From Paracoccaceae bacterium (lineage in GTDB: Bacteria; Pseudomonadota; Alphaproteobacteria; Rhodobacterales; Rhodobacteraceae), in assembly GCA_018222665.1 (NCBI GenBank), contig JAAEZW010000156.1:1-5339 (forward strand): a stretch of DNA of 5,339 nucleotides. The letters run 5' to 3'. How positions within the stretch are numbered: position 1 is the stretch's first letter; each line of letters opens with the position of its first letter. The position numbers and the translations under genes are program-made. The notes below the pieces were generated by a model that was not told the origin of the DNA, did not search any database, and saw only the letters and a program-made list of their open reading frames with translations. Of this stretch, positions 1 to 5,307 are shown piece after piece.

Positions 1-1297
1 GTTTTTTGTCGCGTCCCGCGGGCCATTCGTGCCATGGGAAATGCATTGCATATTCGTGACCATAAACTTCCATGCCCTTTTGGTCACAGTAATCTTGGTC
101 CGTGTAATCGGTGTAACGACGCGGATCGACCGACCACATATCCCATTCGGTTTGTCCCTCGACCACCCATTCCGCCAAAACTTTACCCGCACCACCAGAT
201 TGCGCGATCCCAAATGTGAAGACACAAGCCTCAAACGCATTTGGCACACCCGGCATAGGCCCGATCAGCGGTAGCCCGTCGGGTGCGTATGGAATAGGGC
301 CATTGATCACACGGCTAACCCCAGAGGTGCCCAATAGCGGAACACGCGCCATGGCGTCTTCGATATACCACTCAATCCGTTCAAGATCGTCTGGATAGAG
401 TTGGAAGCTAAAGTCATCGGGCATCGGATCGTTTGGTGTCATCCAGTGGCCCTTACAGTTGCGTTCATAGGGGCCAAGGTTAAAGCCGTGCTTTTCCTGA
501 CGTAGGTAATAACTGCTGTCTACATCGCGCAGTAGGGGCAGTTTGCGCCCTGTTTCTTTGGTGTAGGCCTCGATTTCGGGGACCTCTTCTGAGAGCAGAT
601 ATTGGTGGGACATCACCATCATCGGAACCGTGCGGCCACCATATGGTTTGAACCATTCGCCAACACGTTGTGCATAATACCCTGCGGCGTTCACAACGTA
701 TTCGCAGCGAATGTCGCCCTTTTCCGTGTGAACGATCCATTCGCCGTTTTCGCGGCTGACCCCAGTGGCAGGCGTAAAGCGCAGGATTTGCGCACCCAGA
801 TCACGCGCACCTTTGGCAAGTGCCTGAGTTAGCTGCGCTGGGTCGATGTCCCCGTCATGTGGATCATAAAGCGACCCTGTCAGATCATGCGTTTCAAGGA
901 ATGGATAGCGTTCCTGTGTTTCCGCAGGATTAAGAATTTCGATTGGCATGCCCTGATACCGGCCCATTCCCGCCGCGCGTTCAAATTCCAGCATCCGTTC
1001 TTTTGAATGTGCCAGACGAATTGAACCTGTGACGTGATAGTTCATGGGGTAATCAACCGCTTCGCCCAGACCGCGATACAGTTCGGTTGAATAACGCTGC
1101 ATGTTCATAATTGACCAACTGGTCGAAAATGTTGGTACGTTGCCCGCCGCGTGCCATGTCGATCCCGCAGTCAGTTCATTTTTTTCAAGAAGGACACAGT
1201 CGCTCCAGCCCATTTTGGCCAAATGATACAGGCAGGATGCGCCAACCGCACCCCCTCCGATGATGACGACGCGTGCAGTGGTTGGAAATTCTGACAT
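1..1297 (-). CDS. FAD-dependent oxidoreductase, dimethylglycine/sarcosine dehydrogenase-like (N-terminal part)
   Basis: This is the first ~432 residues of an open reading frame that runs off the left edge; full family members have about 800 residues. Seen: a Rossmann FAD-binding motif VVIIGGGAVGAS near residues 10-21, an acidic residue (LLEKNEL) ending the next strand, and TAGSTWHAAGN, whose His (about residue 49) matches the covalent flavin attachment site of dimethylglycine and sarcosine dehydrogenases. The DAO domain ends near residue 380 (FTFGIAQSGGAGKVLAEW), and the FAO_M-type linker begins (HFPWHEWPAGR). A C-terminal GcvT-like folate-binding domain is expected outside the window. Known for the family: oxidative N-demethylation of methylated glycine derivatives, with the one-carbon unit passed to tetrahydrofolate. 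The exact substrate is not determined; other N-methyl amino acids are possible. Two in-frame ATGs exist (1303 and 1297). The AGGAG at 1311-1307 lies 3 nt from the first and 9 nt from the second, so 1297 is preferred. It follows the LysE gene by about 26 nt, probably in the same operon. Confidence 0.85.
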   Translation of the reverse strand, partial: MSEFPTTARVVIIGGGAVGASCLYHLAKMGWSDCVLLEKNELTAGSTWHAAGNVPTFSTSWSIMNMQRYSTELYRGLGEAVDYPMNYHVTGSIRLAHSKERMLEFERAAGMGRYQGMPIEILNPAETQERYPFLETHDLTGSLYDPHDGDIDPAQLTQALAKGARDLGAQILRFTPATGVSRENGEWIVHTEKGDIRCEYVVNAAGYYAQRVGEWFKPYGGRTVPMMVMSHQYLLSEEVPEIEAYTKETGRKLPLLRDVDSSYYLRQEKHGFNLGPYERNCKGHWMTPNDPMPDDFSFQLYPDDLERIEWYIEDAMARVPLLGTSGVSRVINGPIPYAPDGLPLIGPMPGVPNAFEACVFTFGIAQSGGAGKVLAEWVVEGQTEWDMWSVDPRRYTDYTDQDYCDQKGMEVYGHEYAMHFPWHEWPAGRDKK

Positions 1298-1306
1298 TTT
1301 CATACA

Positions 1307-1311
1307 CTCCT
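1307..1311 (-). promoter_or_regulatory. Ribosome binding site of the FAD oxidoreductase
   Basis: A perfect AGGAG on the minus strand sits in the short gap after the LysE-family stop codon. Its 9-nt distance to the ATG at 1297, against 3 nt to the ATG at 1303, decides for the downstream start. It also shows that the oxidoreductase can initiate independently within the operon, unlike the LysE gene. Confidence 0.7.
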
Positions 1312-1323
1312 GTTTTTCGTGTT

Positions 1324-1932
1324 TTATCTAGCAGCCAGTCCAAGCAATATTCCGTATGCGACAAAACATGCGGCCAATATGCGTTGGATCCAGAAATTAG
1401 TGATGTGATCAAGTGCGCGACGCCCAAGGTGCGCCCCAAGTGCGCAATAGCCCGTGTAGCTTAGCGTGGTTAGGATCAGTGCAGTGGGGACAATCACCCA
1501 CATTTGCGTTCCAATTGGGACGTCGGTTTCCACAAATTGGGAAAAGGCAGCGATATATCCAGCAAGGGATTTTGGATTTATCGCCGCGATTAGGAACGCT
1601 TTCACATAAAGCGTTCTGTGCGAAACCATGCTGTTTTTTCGCGGGCGCCCTGCCAGCATCCAGTTTCGAATGCCAAGCCAAATCAAAAATACAACGCCGC
1701 TCCAACGAAGGATTTCAAACAGCAATGGGGATGTTAAAATCAACGCGGATACCCCAAGGGCTGAAAGCCCAAGGAACAGACACGCCTGCGTTAAGATTCC
1801 AAGGACACAGATCAGGCTTTTGCGAAATCCAATATCAATGGCGGTTTGGATGCAGTTCACGGCATTGGGGCCTGGGGTTGTCACAAATAACACCCAGAAC
1901 GTTGCGAATATGAACCATCCCTCAATGCTCAT
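1324..1932 (-). CDS. LysE/RhtB-family amino-acid exporter
   Basis: A 202-residue inner-membrane protein, the usual full length for LysE/RhtB translocators. Seen: the N-terminal helix ends in the family signature TPGPN (residues 19-23). Hydrophobic segments lie at about 5-20, 38-62, 68-90, 108-130, 143-165 and 180-200, matching the five- to six-helix topology. An INPKS motif (about 117-121) followed by a helix ending SQFVETD corresponds to the conserved NPK loop. Known for the family: proton-driven efflux of amino acids or their derivatives (lysine, homoserine, threonine, cysteine and others). The substrate here is unknown. Its ATG directly follows the TAA of the XRE regulator, and no convincing Shine-Dalgarno precedes it (only a weak GGTG), so translational coupling is likely. 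Position between a cupin-type regulator and a dimethylglycine/sarcosine dehydrogenase-like gene suggests, by inference, export of a substrate or product of that enzyme when it accumulates. Confidence 0.9.
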   Translation of the reverse strand: MSIEGWFIFATFWVLFVTTPGPNAVNCIQTAIDIGFRKSLICVLGILTQACLFLGLSALGVSALILTSPLLFEILRWSGVVFLIWLGIRNWMLAGRPRKNSMVSHRTLYVKAFLIAAINPKSLAGYIAAFSQFVETDVPIGTQMWVIVPTALILTTLSYTGYCALGAHLGRRALDHITNFWIQRILAACFVAYGILLGLAAR

Positions 1933-2505
1933 TTAATACACCGGGGGCGCAATAACCCAGATCGCGATGGCGGGATCAGGGTAAGGATTTGACCATTCAA
2001 ACATTTCGCCACGAATGCGAAAACTATCCCCCGCGCCGACGGTAAATCGACGCCCGCCAATCACCAGATCCAATTTACCTTGGATGATATAGGCGACTTC
2101 TTGAGTGGCACGTAAAACAGGCTCTGCCGTTTTTGAACCAGGTTCAAAAACCGAATGGATCATTTCAAAATCATCGGTCAAATCTGGCGAGAGTAGCCCC
2201 TCTCTCAAACCCGTTTGGCGTTCTGAAATATCGCGTCGCGCATTTGCACGCACGATGTACCCCTGTTCAATTTCAGGGATGGTTTCCTCAAGCCCAAAAA
2301 TTGCCTCAGATACATCCAGTGTTTTGGCGAGTTCTGCGATATCTTCTGCTGTCGGGGTAGAAAGATCACGTTCAACTTGGCTAAGCCATCCAACGGATTT
2401 CCCCATGCTTTCCGCCATCTGAGACAGTGTCAGGCCACGCGCCTTGCGCAAGGTGCGGACATCTGCACCAAGTGTTTTTTGCGCAATTTGGGTTTGGATC
2501 GTCAT
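1933..2505 (-). CDS. HTH-XRE transcriptional regulator with C-terminal cupin-type domain
   Basis: A 190-residue cytoplasmic DNA-binding protein with the common XRE-cupin layout. Residues about 13-66 form a lambda-repressor-like HTH (recognition region around MAESMGKSVGWLSQVE). A linker follows, and residues about 118-188 form a cupin-like beta barrel (TQEVAYIIQGKLDLVIGG, then VGAGDSF). Known for the family: these regulators control nearby catabolic or transport genes, with the cupin sensing a small molecule. Oddity: the canonical cupin histidines are absent. The HxH of motif 1 and the His of motif 2 are replaced (V/L/R/A around 130-133; F169/E170), and the protein has one His in all (H117), outside the motifs, so metal binding through the usual ligands is unlikely. 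ATG 2505 has a weak GGA 6 nt upstream and is the only reasonable start before the HTH. It is probably the first gene of an operon with the exporter and FAD oxidoreductase, hence probably self-regulating. Ligand unknown. Confidence 0.9.
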   Translation of the reverse strand: MTIQTQIAQKTLGADVRTLRKARGLTLSQMAESMGKSVGWLSQVERDLSTPTAEDIAELAKTLDVSEAIFGLEETIPEIEQGYIVRANARRDISERQTGLREGLLSPDLTDDFEMIHSVFEPGSKTAEPVLRATQEVAYIIQGKLDLVIGGRRFTVGAGDSFRIRGEMFEWSNPYPDPAIAIWVIAPPVY

Positions 2506-2515
2506 GGATTATCCG

Positions 2516-2537
2516 TGAAAATTTCAGAAATAATTTC
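2516..2537. promoter_or_regulatory. Two adjacent palindromes, candidate operator of the XRE regulator
   Basis: Two 11-bp palindromes with one-base centres lie end to end: TGAAA-A-TTTCA (2516-2526) and GAAAT-A-ATTTC (2527-2537). TTTCA recurs at 2522 and 2534, 12 bp apart, about one helical turn. The block begins 11 bp upstream of the XRE start codon in the divergent spacer, where an autoregulatory site would be expected. A weak minus-strand promoter (TTGCAA at 2567-2562, AATCAT at 2543-2538, 18-bp spacer) would start transcription within it. The region is AT-rich, so chance palindromes are possible; the function is inferred. Confidence 0.35.
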
Positions 2538-2642
2538 ATGATTGCCGCAGATACCCGATTCTTGCAACGAAAATCTTGATTGAGGATCGGTGTTATGAAG
2601 GCTAAAGCAAAGAAACCCTTTATCATTCAGGAAACCGTTTTC

Positions 2643-3299
2643 ATGCCGCCCTTCCAATCTGAATATAACCCACCCAATGATCCGATTGAGGTGGTCTATG
2701 AAGATGCGCATGTTGTGGCCGTGAATAAACCCACAGGGTTGTTATCGGTCCCGGGTAAAGGAGAGCATTTGTCCGATTGTATGCTGTCTCGTGTTATGGT
2801 CGCCTTTCCTGATGCGTTATTGGTGCACCGCTTGGATCGGGACACGTCTGGGGTAATGGTTTTTGCGCTGACGGCGCATGCACAACGCTCAATGTCGATG
2901 CAATTCGAAGCGCGCAGCACGAAAAAGACATATGTGGCTTGCGTTGCGGGTGAGGTTAAAGAAAGCGAAGGTGAAATAGATTTGCCCCTGATCGTTGACT
3001 GGCCCAATCGACCAAAGCAGATGGTGTGCCATGAAACGGGAAAACCCGCGGTGACAGAATACAAACGAATGTCTGTCGCAGATGGTCAATCGCGTTTGCG
3101 CCTAATTCCGAAAACGGGACGGTCGCATCAGTTGCGCGTGCATTGTTTGGCGATTGGGCACCCGATTTTGGGTGATCCGCTTTATGCCCCCGAAACCGTT
3201 GCGGATTTTCCACGTCTTTTGTTGCACTCTGAAGGGTTGCGCATAAACCACCCAGAAAGCGGAAAAGGATTGCGCTTCCGTGCAAAATGCCCGTTTTGA
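2643..3299 (+). CDS. rluA: Dual-specificity rRNA/tRNA pseudouridine synthase RluA
   Basis: A cytoplasmic enzyme that isomerises uridine to pseudouridine; in E. coli, RluA modifies 23S rRNA U746 and U32 of several tRNAs. Seen (218 residues from ATG 2643): NPPNDPIEVVYED at the start, VNKPTGLLSVPGKG (28-40), the catalytic motif VHRLDRDTSG (61-70) with the nucleophile Asp65, KKTYVA with Tyr97, the RluA-type signature DWPNRPKQ (119-126) followed by CHETGKPAVTEY, and GRSHQLRVH (159-167) with HPILGDPLY. These match E. coli RluA (219 aa) from end to end. There is no S4 domain, as expected for RluA. Start: ATG 2643 gives the family length and has AGGA 10 nt upstream. ATG 2595 has a good GAGGAT 9 nt upstream and would add 16 basic/hydrophobic residues, so it is a real alternative. 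The gene diverges from the XRE operon, with the DUF1523 gene 56 bp downstream. All catalytic residues are present. Confidence 0.95.
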   Translation: MPPFQSEYNPPNDPIEVVYEDAHVVAVNKPTGLLSVPGKGEHLSDCMLSRVMVAFPDALLVHRLDRDTSGVMVFALTAHAQRSMSMQFEARSTKKTYVACVAGEVKESEGEIDLPLIVDWPNRPKQMVCHETGKPAVTEYKRMSVADGQSRLRLIPKTGRSHQLRVHCLAIGHPILGDPLYAPETVADFPRLLLHSEGLRINHPESGKGLRFRAKCPF

Positions 3300-3311
3300 T
3301 GGTTTAAGTCG

Positions 3312-3349
3312 CCCCAAAACTGCTTATATGCAGCGATAGGTAAGTGGGG
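3312..3349 (+). other. Possible nested stem in the DUF1523 leader covering its ribosome binding site
   Basis: An outer inverted repeat CCCCA (3312-3316) / TGGGG (3345-3349) encloses an inner hairpin CTGC (3320-3323) / GCAG (3330-3333) with a 6-nt loop. The 3' arm of the outer repeat contains most of the Shine-Dalgarno GGGGA of the DUF1523 gene, so pairing could reduce its translation. The stems are only 5 and 4 bp, so this may be chance. The segment also holds a weak promoter-like pair, TTTAAG (3303) and TATATG (3325), with a 16-bp spacer. Confidence 0.2.
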
Positions 3350-3355
3350 ATAACG

Positions 3356-3961
3356 ATGATTAAATGGATTTTTAGACTGATACTGATCACGCTGTTGGCG
3401 GCGGTTTTACACTATAACCTGCCTCAGCGGGACATTGTGCGTATTACAGATACGTATGAAACACGTGTCGATCCTGGCGCAAATAGTTGGTTTTGGTCAT
3501 CGGGAGATGCGGGAAGTGCCGCGGGCACCCCAAACCGCGATGTGTTTTTCATTCAGACGACAGATGCCAATGGGAACCCGCGTGTCTATCGCAACGAAGA
3601 CACAGGGTTCGGGTGGCCACCCTATTTTAAATTCAACACCTCAAACCTGCAGGCGCGTGCAGCGGATCTGATTTCAAAGGCAGATGATGAAACACCCCAA
3701 TGGGTCGCCGTGACAAGTTATGGTTGGCGCAACGAATTGCTGTCGATTTTCCCAAATGCAACCCAGGTCAAGCCTGTTGATGGGCCAGATGTACAGTTGA
3801 TCCCATGGTTCAACATCGTGTTTCTGATTGTGTTCGCGGGTGTATTTTGGGCGGTTTGGGTGCGTTGGGTGCGGTTTCGCCGCGCCAAGATTGACCCGAC
3901 AACGGAACGTATCAGTGATTGGTTTGCCGATAAGTGGGATCGCCTGCGCGGACGCGGCTGA
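3356..3961 (+). CDS. DUF1523 family membrane protein
   Basis: A 201-residue protein that I recognise as DUF1523, an uncharacterised family common in Rhodobacteraceae; no biochemical role is known to me. Seen: an N-terminal basic stretch (MIKWIFR) then a membrane helix at about 4-19; a soluble region of ~130 residues with the conserved-looking segments LPQRDIVRITDTYETR, YRNEDTGFGWPPYFKF, WVAVTSYGWRNELLSIFPNA and GPDVQLIPWFN; a second helix at about 152-169; and a strongly basic tail (VRWVRFRRAK, ending KWDRLRGRG). By the positive-inside rule both ends are cytoplasmic and the middle domain is periplasmic. The first helix could pass for a signal peptide, but no cleavage site is evident. Start: ATG 3356 has GGGGA 5 nt upstream, better than the in-frame GTG at 3344, which overlaps that site. 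It may be cotranscribed with rluA. Its TGA directly abuts the stop codon of the convergent GntR gene. Confidence 0.88.
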   Translation: MIKWIFRLILITLLAAVLHYNLPQRDIVRITDTYETRVDPGANSWFWSSGDAGSAAGTPNRDVFFIQTTDANGNPRVYRNEDTGFGWPPYFKFNTSNLQARAADLISKADDETPQWVAVTSYGWRNELLSIFPNATQVKPVDGPDVQLIPWFNIVFLIVFAGVFWAVWVRWVRFRRAKIDPTTERISDWFADKWDRLRGRG

Positions 3962-4732
3962 TTAATCGCGGCTTAACTCATGTTCAAAGCGCCGCTTTGC
4001 GATTTCTTCGTTGCGTTCGGCAATCATTGAATCCTGAAGCGACGCTTTTACGAAATCCATGTGCGCCTCAACCGCGGCGCGTGCGGCTGTGGGATCACGT
4101 TCTTGGATCGCGGTATTGATCGCCTTGTGTTGGTTCAGCAATTCATCGCGCGTTGTGCGTTGTCGGAACATCACCTGACGATTGTAAAATACGCCTTCGC
4201 GTAACAATTCATACATGGACCGCATCATGTGCAACATGATGACGTTATGACTTGCCTCGATAATGGAAAGGTGAAATTCGGCGTCCAGTTGCGCTTCGTC
4301 GGTTGGATTTCGTTTTGTGTGCGCCGCGGCCATTTTATCGTAAATGGTTTGGATCACCCGTAAATCTGTGTCCGATCCCAGACGTGCGGCCCGTTCTGCC
4401 GCCAAACCCTCCATGTCACGTCGAAAGGCAACGTAATCAAACACCGCCGCATCATGTTCACTGAACAGTGATACAAGCGCGGGGGAAAACGCATTTCCCA
4501 AAACATCAGCCACAAAAATTCCAGCACCCGCGCGGGATGATAACAGCCCTTTTTCCTGCAAATCCGCGATTGCCTCACGCAGCGATGGACGCGACACGCC
4601 CATACGTTCGGCCAGTTCACGTTCAGATGGCAGGCGTTCGCCAGGGCGCAAAATTCCCCTAAGGATCAATTCCTCGATCTGATGTGTGACTGCCTGCGAT
4701 AGCTTGCCTGCTGTGATTTTTTCAAATGGCAT
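3962..4732 (-). CDS. GntR-family transcriptional regulator, FadR subfamily (FCD), PdhR-like
   Basis: A 256-residue DNA-binding regulator, close in length and sequence to E. coli PdhR (254 aa). Seen: winged HTH at about 8-74, with LRPGERLPSERELAERMGVS and the recognition helix SRPSLREAI, identical to PdhR in that stretch; an all-helical FCD ligand domain at about 96-230 with candidate metal ligands D150 and H154 (LDAEFHLSIIEASHN), H202 (NQHKAI) and H224 (EAHM); and a charged C-terminal tail. Known for the family: FCD proteins bind carboxylates (pyruvate, lactate, glycolate, fatty acyl-CoA), which usually releases them from DNA. Pyruvate or lactate is a guess from the PdhR/LldR resemblance; no target pathway gene is in the window. 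ATG 4732 has AAGG 7 nt upstream. It probably has its own promoter overlapping a perfect inverted repeat, implying autoregulation. The gene lies downstream of a GNAT gene on the same strand and converges with the DUF1523 gene with no spacer. Confidence 0.92.
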   Translation of the reverse strand: MPFEKITAGKLSQAVTHQIEELILRGILRPGERLPSERELAERMGVSRPSLREAIADLQEKGLLSSRAGAGIFVADVLGNAFSPALVSLFSEHDAAVFDYVAFRRDMEGLAAERAARLGSDTDLRVIQTIYDKMAAAHTKRNPTDEAQLDAEFHLSIIEASHNVIMLHMMRSMYELLREGVFYNRQVMFRQRTTRDELLNQHKAINTAIQERDPTAARAAVEAHMDFVKASLQDSMIAERNEEIAKRRFEHELSRD

Positions 4733-4742
4733 GAACGGGCCT

Positions 4743-4767
4743 TATTGGTCTGATGATTTGACCAATA
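4743..4767. promoter_or_regulatory. Candidate GntR (PdhR-type) operator: perfect 8-bp inverted repeat
   Basis: TATTGGTC (4743-4750) and GACCAATA (4760-4767) are exact reverse complements separated by 9 bp. The half-sites contain ATTGGT and ACCAAT, the arms of the known E. coli PdhR operator (ATTGGT-N3-ACCAAT), but 8 bp further apart. The repeat begins 11 bp upstream of the regulator's start codon and covers the predicted -10 and transcription start, the position expected for autorepression. The repeat is seen; binding is inferred. Confidence 0.6.
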
Positions 4768-4791
4768 TATCGCCTAAGCTGAAAATGACAA
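4764..4791 (-). promoter_or_regulatory. Predicted sigma-70-type promoter of the GntR regulator
   Basis: On the minus strand, TTGTCA (4791-4786, 5 of 6 to consensus) and TATATT (4769-4764, 5 of 6) are separated by 16 bp. The predicted start near 4757 falls inside the inverted repeat and gives a leader of about 25 nt before ATG 4732. It overlaps the last bases of the GNAT gene (stop at 4793) only marginally, so the regulator can be transcribed separately. A TATAAT at 4797-4792 is a competing -10 without a good -35. Confidence 0.5.
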
Positions 4792-4792
4792 A

Positions 4793-5254
4793 TTATACCT
4801 TTGTCAGGTCTTTGCTCATAAACACAGAAAATTCGGCGGGTTCATACTCGCCAAACGGGCCGCAAAGGACAAACCCCTCGCGTTCATACAAACGATGTGC
4901 ATCATGCAGCAATGATCCCGTTTCAAGGTTTAATTGTAACAGCCCTAAATCCCTTGCCGTTCCTTCTAAATGCTGAATGATCTTTTGCCCTAATCCACGA
5001 CCACGTGCGGCGGGGTCTGTGAAAATGGATTTCAACTCGCCATATCCCCCCTTCACAGCCAGAGCACCGCAGGCCCGATAAACCCCATCAACCCGCACAC
5101 CGAAAAAATGAATGCCTGCGTCACACAATGCGTCGATGGATAGAAAATGGTTCGCTTCGGCGGGAAATAGGCTGCCCATCAAATCATGGCTGGCCTGTAA
5201 CAGGTTGCGAATTTCTGGGTGTCTGGGAGATGCGTATTCAATTGAAATTGTCAT
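4793..5254 (-). CDS. GNAT-family N-acetyltransferase
   Basis: A 153-residue cytoplasmic enzyme expected to transfer an acetyl group from acetyl-CoA to an amine; the substrate is not recognisable. Seen: the GNAT fold order, with CGALAVKGGYGELKSIFTDP (about 62-81) as the central strands, the acetyl-CoA pyrophosphate loop RGRGLG (84-89, Q/R-x-x-G-x-G/A type) followed by a helix, LNLETGS (about 108-114), and AHRLYEREGF (119-128), whose Tyr124 is at the usual position of the general acid. The C-terminal CGPFGEYEPAEFSVFM resembles stand-alone GNATs of about 150-160 residues. Start: ATG 5254 (MTISIEY) gives the family length. An in-frame GTG at 5296 would add 14 residues but lies in a palindrome at a likely promoter and has no well-placed ribosome binding site. 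The site at 5254 also has only a weak AAAGA. The gene lies upstream of the GntR regulator, separated by 60 bp containing that gene's promoter. Confidence 0.88.
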   Translation of the reverse strand: MTISIEYASPRHPEIRNLLQASHDLMGSLFPAEANHFLSIDALCDAGIHFFGVRVDGVYRACGALAVKGGYGELKSIFTDPAARGRGLGQKIIQHLEGTARDLGLLQLNLETGSLLHDAHRLYEREGFVLCGPFGEYEPAEFSVFMSKDLTKV

Positions 5255-5293
5255 TTCGGGGTCTTTTGAAATCTTTAGTTTGGGCGTCAATGT

Positions 5294-5307
5294 CACAATA
5301 TATTGTG
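5294..5307. promoter_or_regulatory. 14-bp perfect palindrome upstream of the GNAT gene
   Basis: CACAATATATTGTG is a perfect palindrome with no spacer, about 40 bp upstream of the preferred GNAT start. It overlaps a possible minus-strand promoter: TTGCCA at 5330-5325 (5 of 6) and CACAAT at 5307-5302 (4 of 6) with a 17-bp spacer. It could be an operator for a dimeric repressor, though its AT-rich core makes a chance match less surprising. A regulator cannot be named. Confidence 0.35.

Noticed and set aside
29..832. Open frames on the plus strand and a second minus frame within 1-1297
   Set aside because: They lie inside the well-supported FAD oxidoreductase frame, which has clear motifs and no internal stop; none shows a recognisable domain or start signal.
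1413..1936. Plus-strand open frames of 166 and 102 codons opposite the LysE gene
   Set aside because: They are antisense shadows of a full-length membrane-protein gene with the TPGPN motif; their translations have no family-like pattern.
2580..2594. TTG at 2580 as the rluA start
   Set aside because: It overlaps the GAGGAT ribosome binding site of the ATG at 2595, has no good site of its own, and lengthens the protein beyond the family.
2696..3317. Minus-strand open frames of 66-122 codons opposite rluA
   Set aside because: rluA matches its family from end to end on the plus strand; the reverse frames have no motifs.
3344..3355. GTG at 3344 as the DUF1523 start
   Set aside because: It overlaps the GGGGA site that serves ATG 3356, and the added residues do not extend the membrane helix usefully.
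3951..3975. Bidirectional terminator at the convergent junction
   Set aside because: Only GATTAATC is palindromic; there is no GC-rich stem and no T run on either strand.
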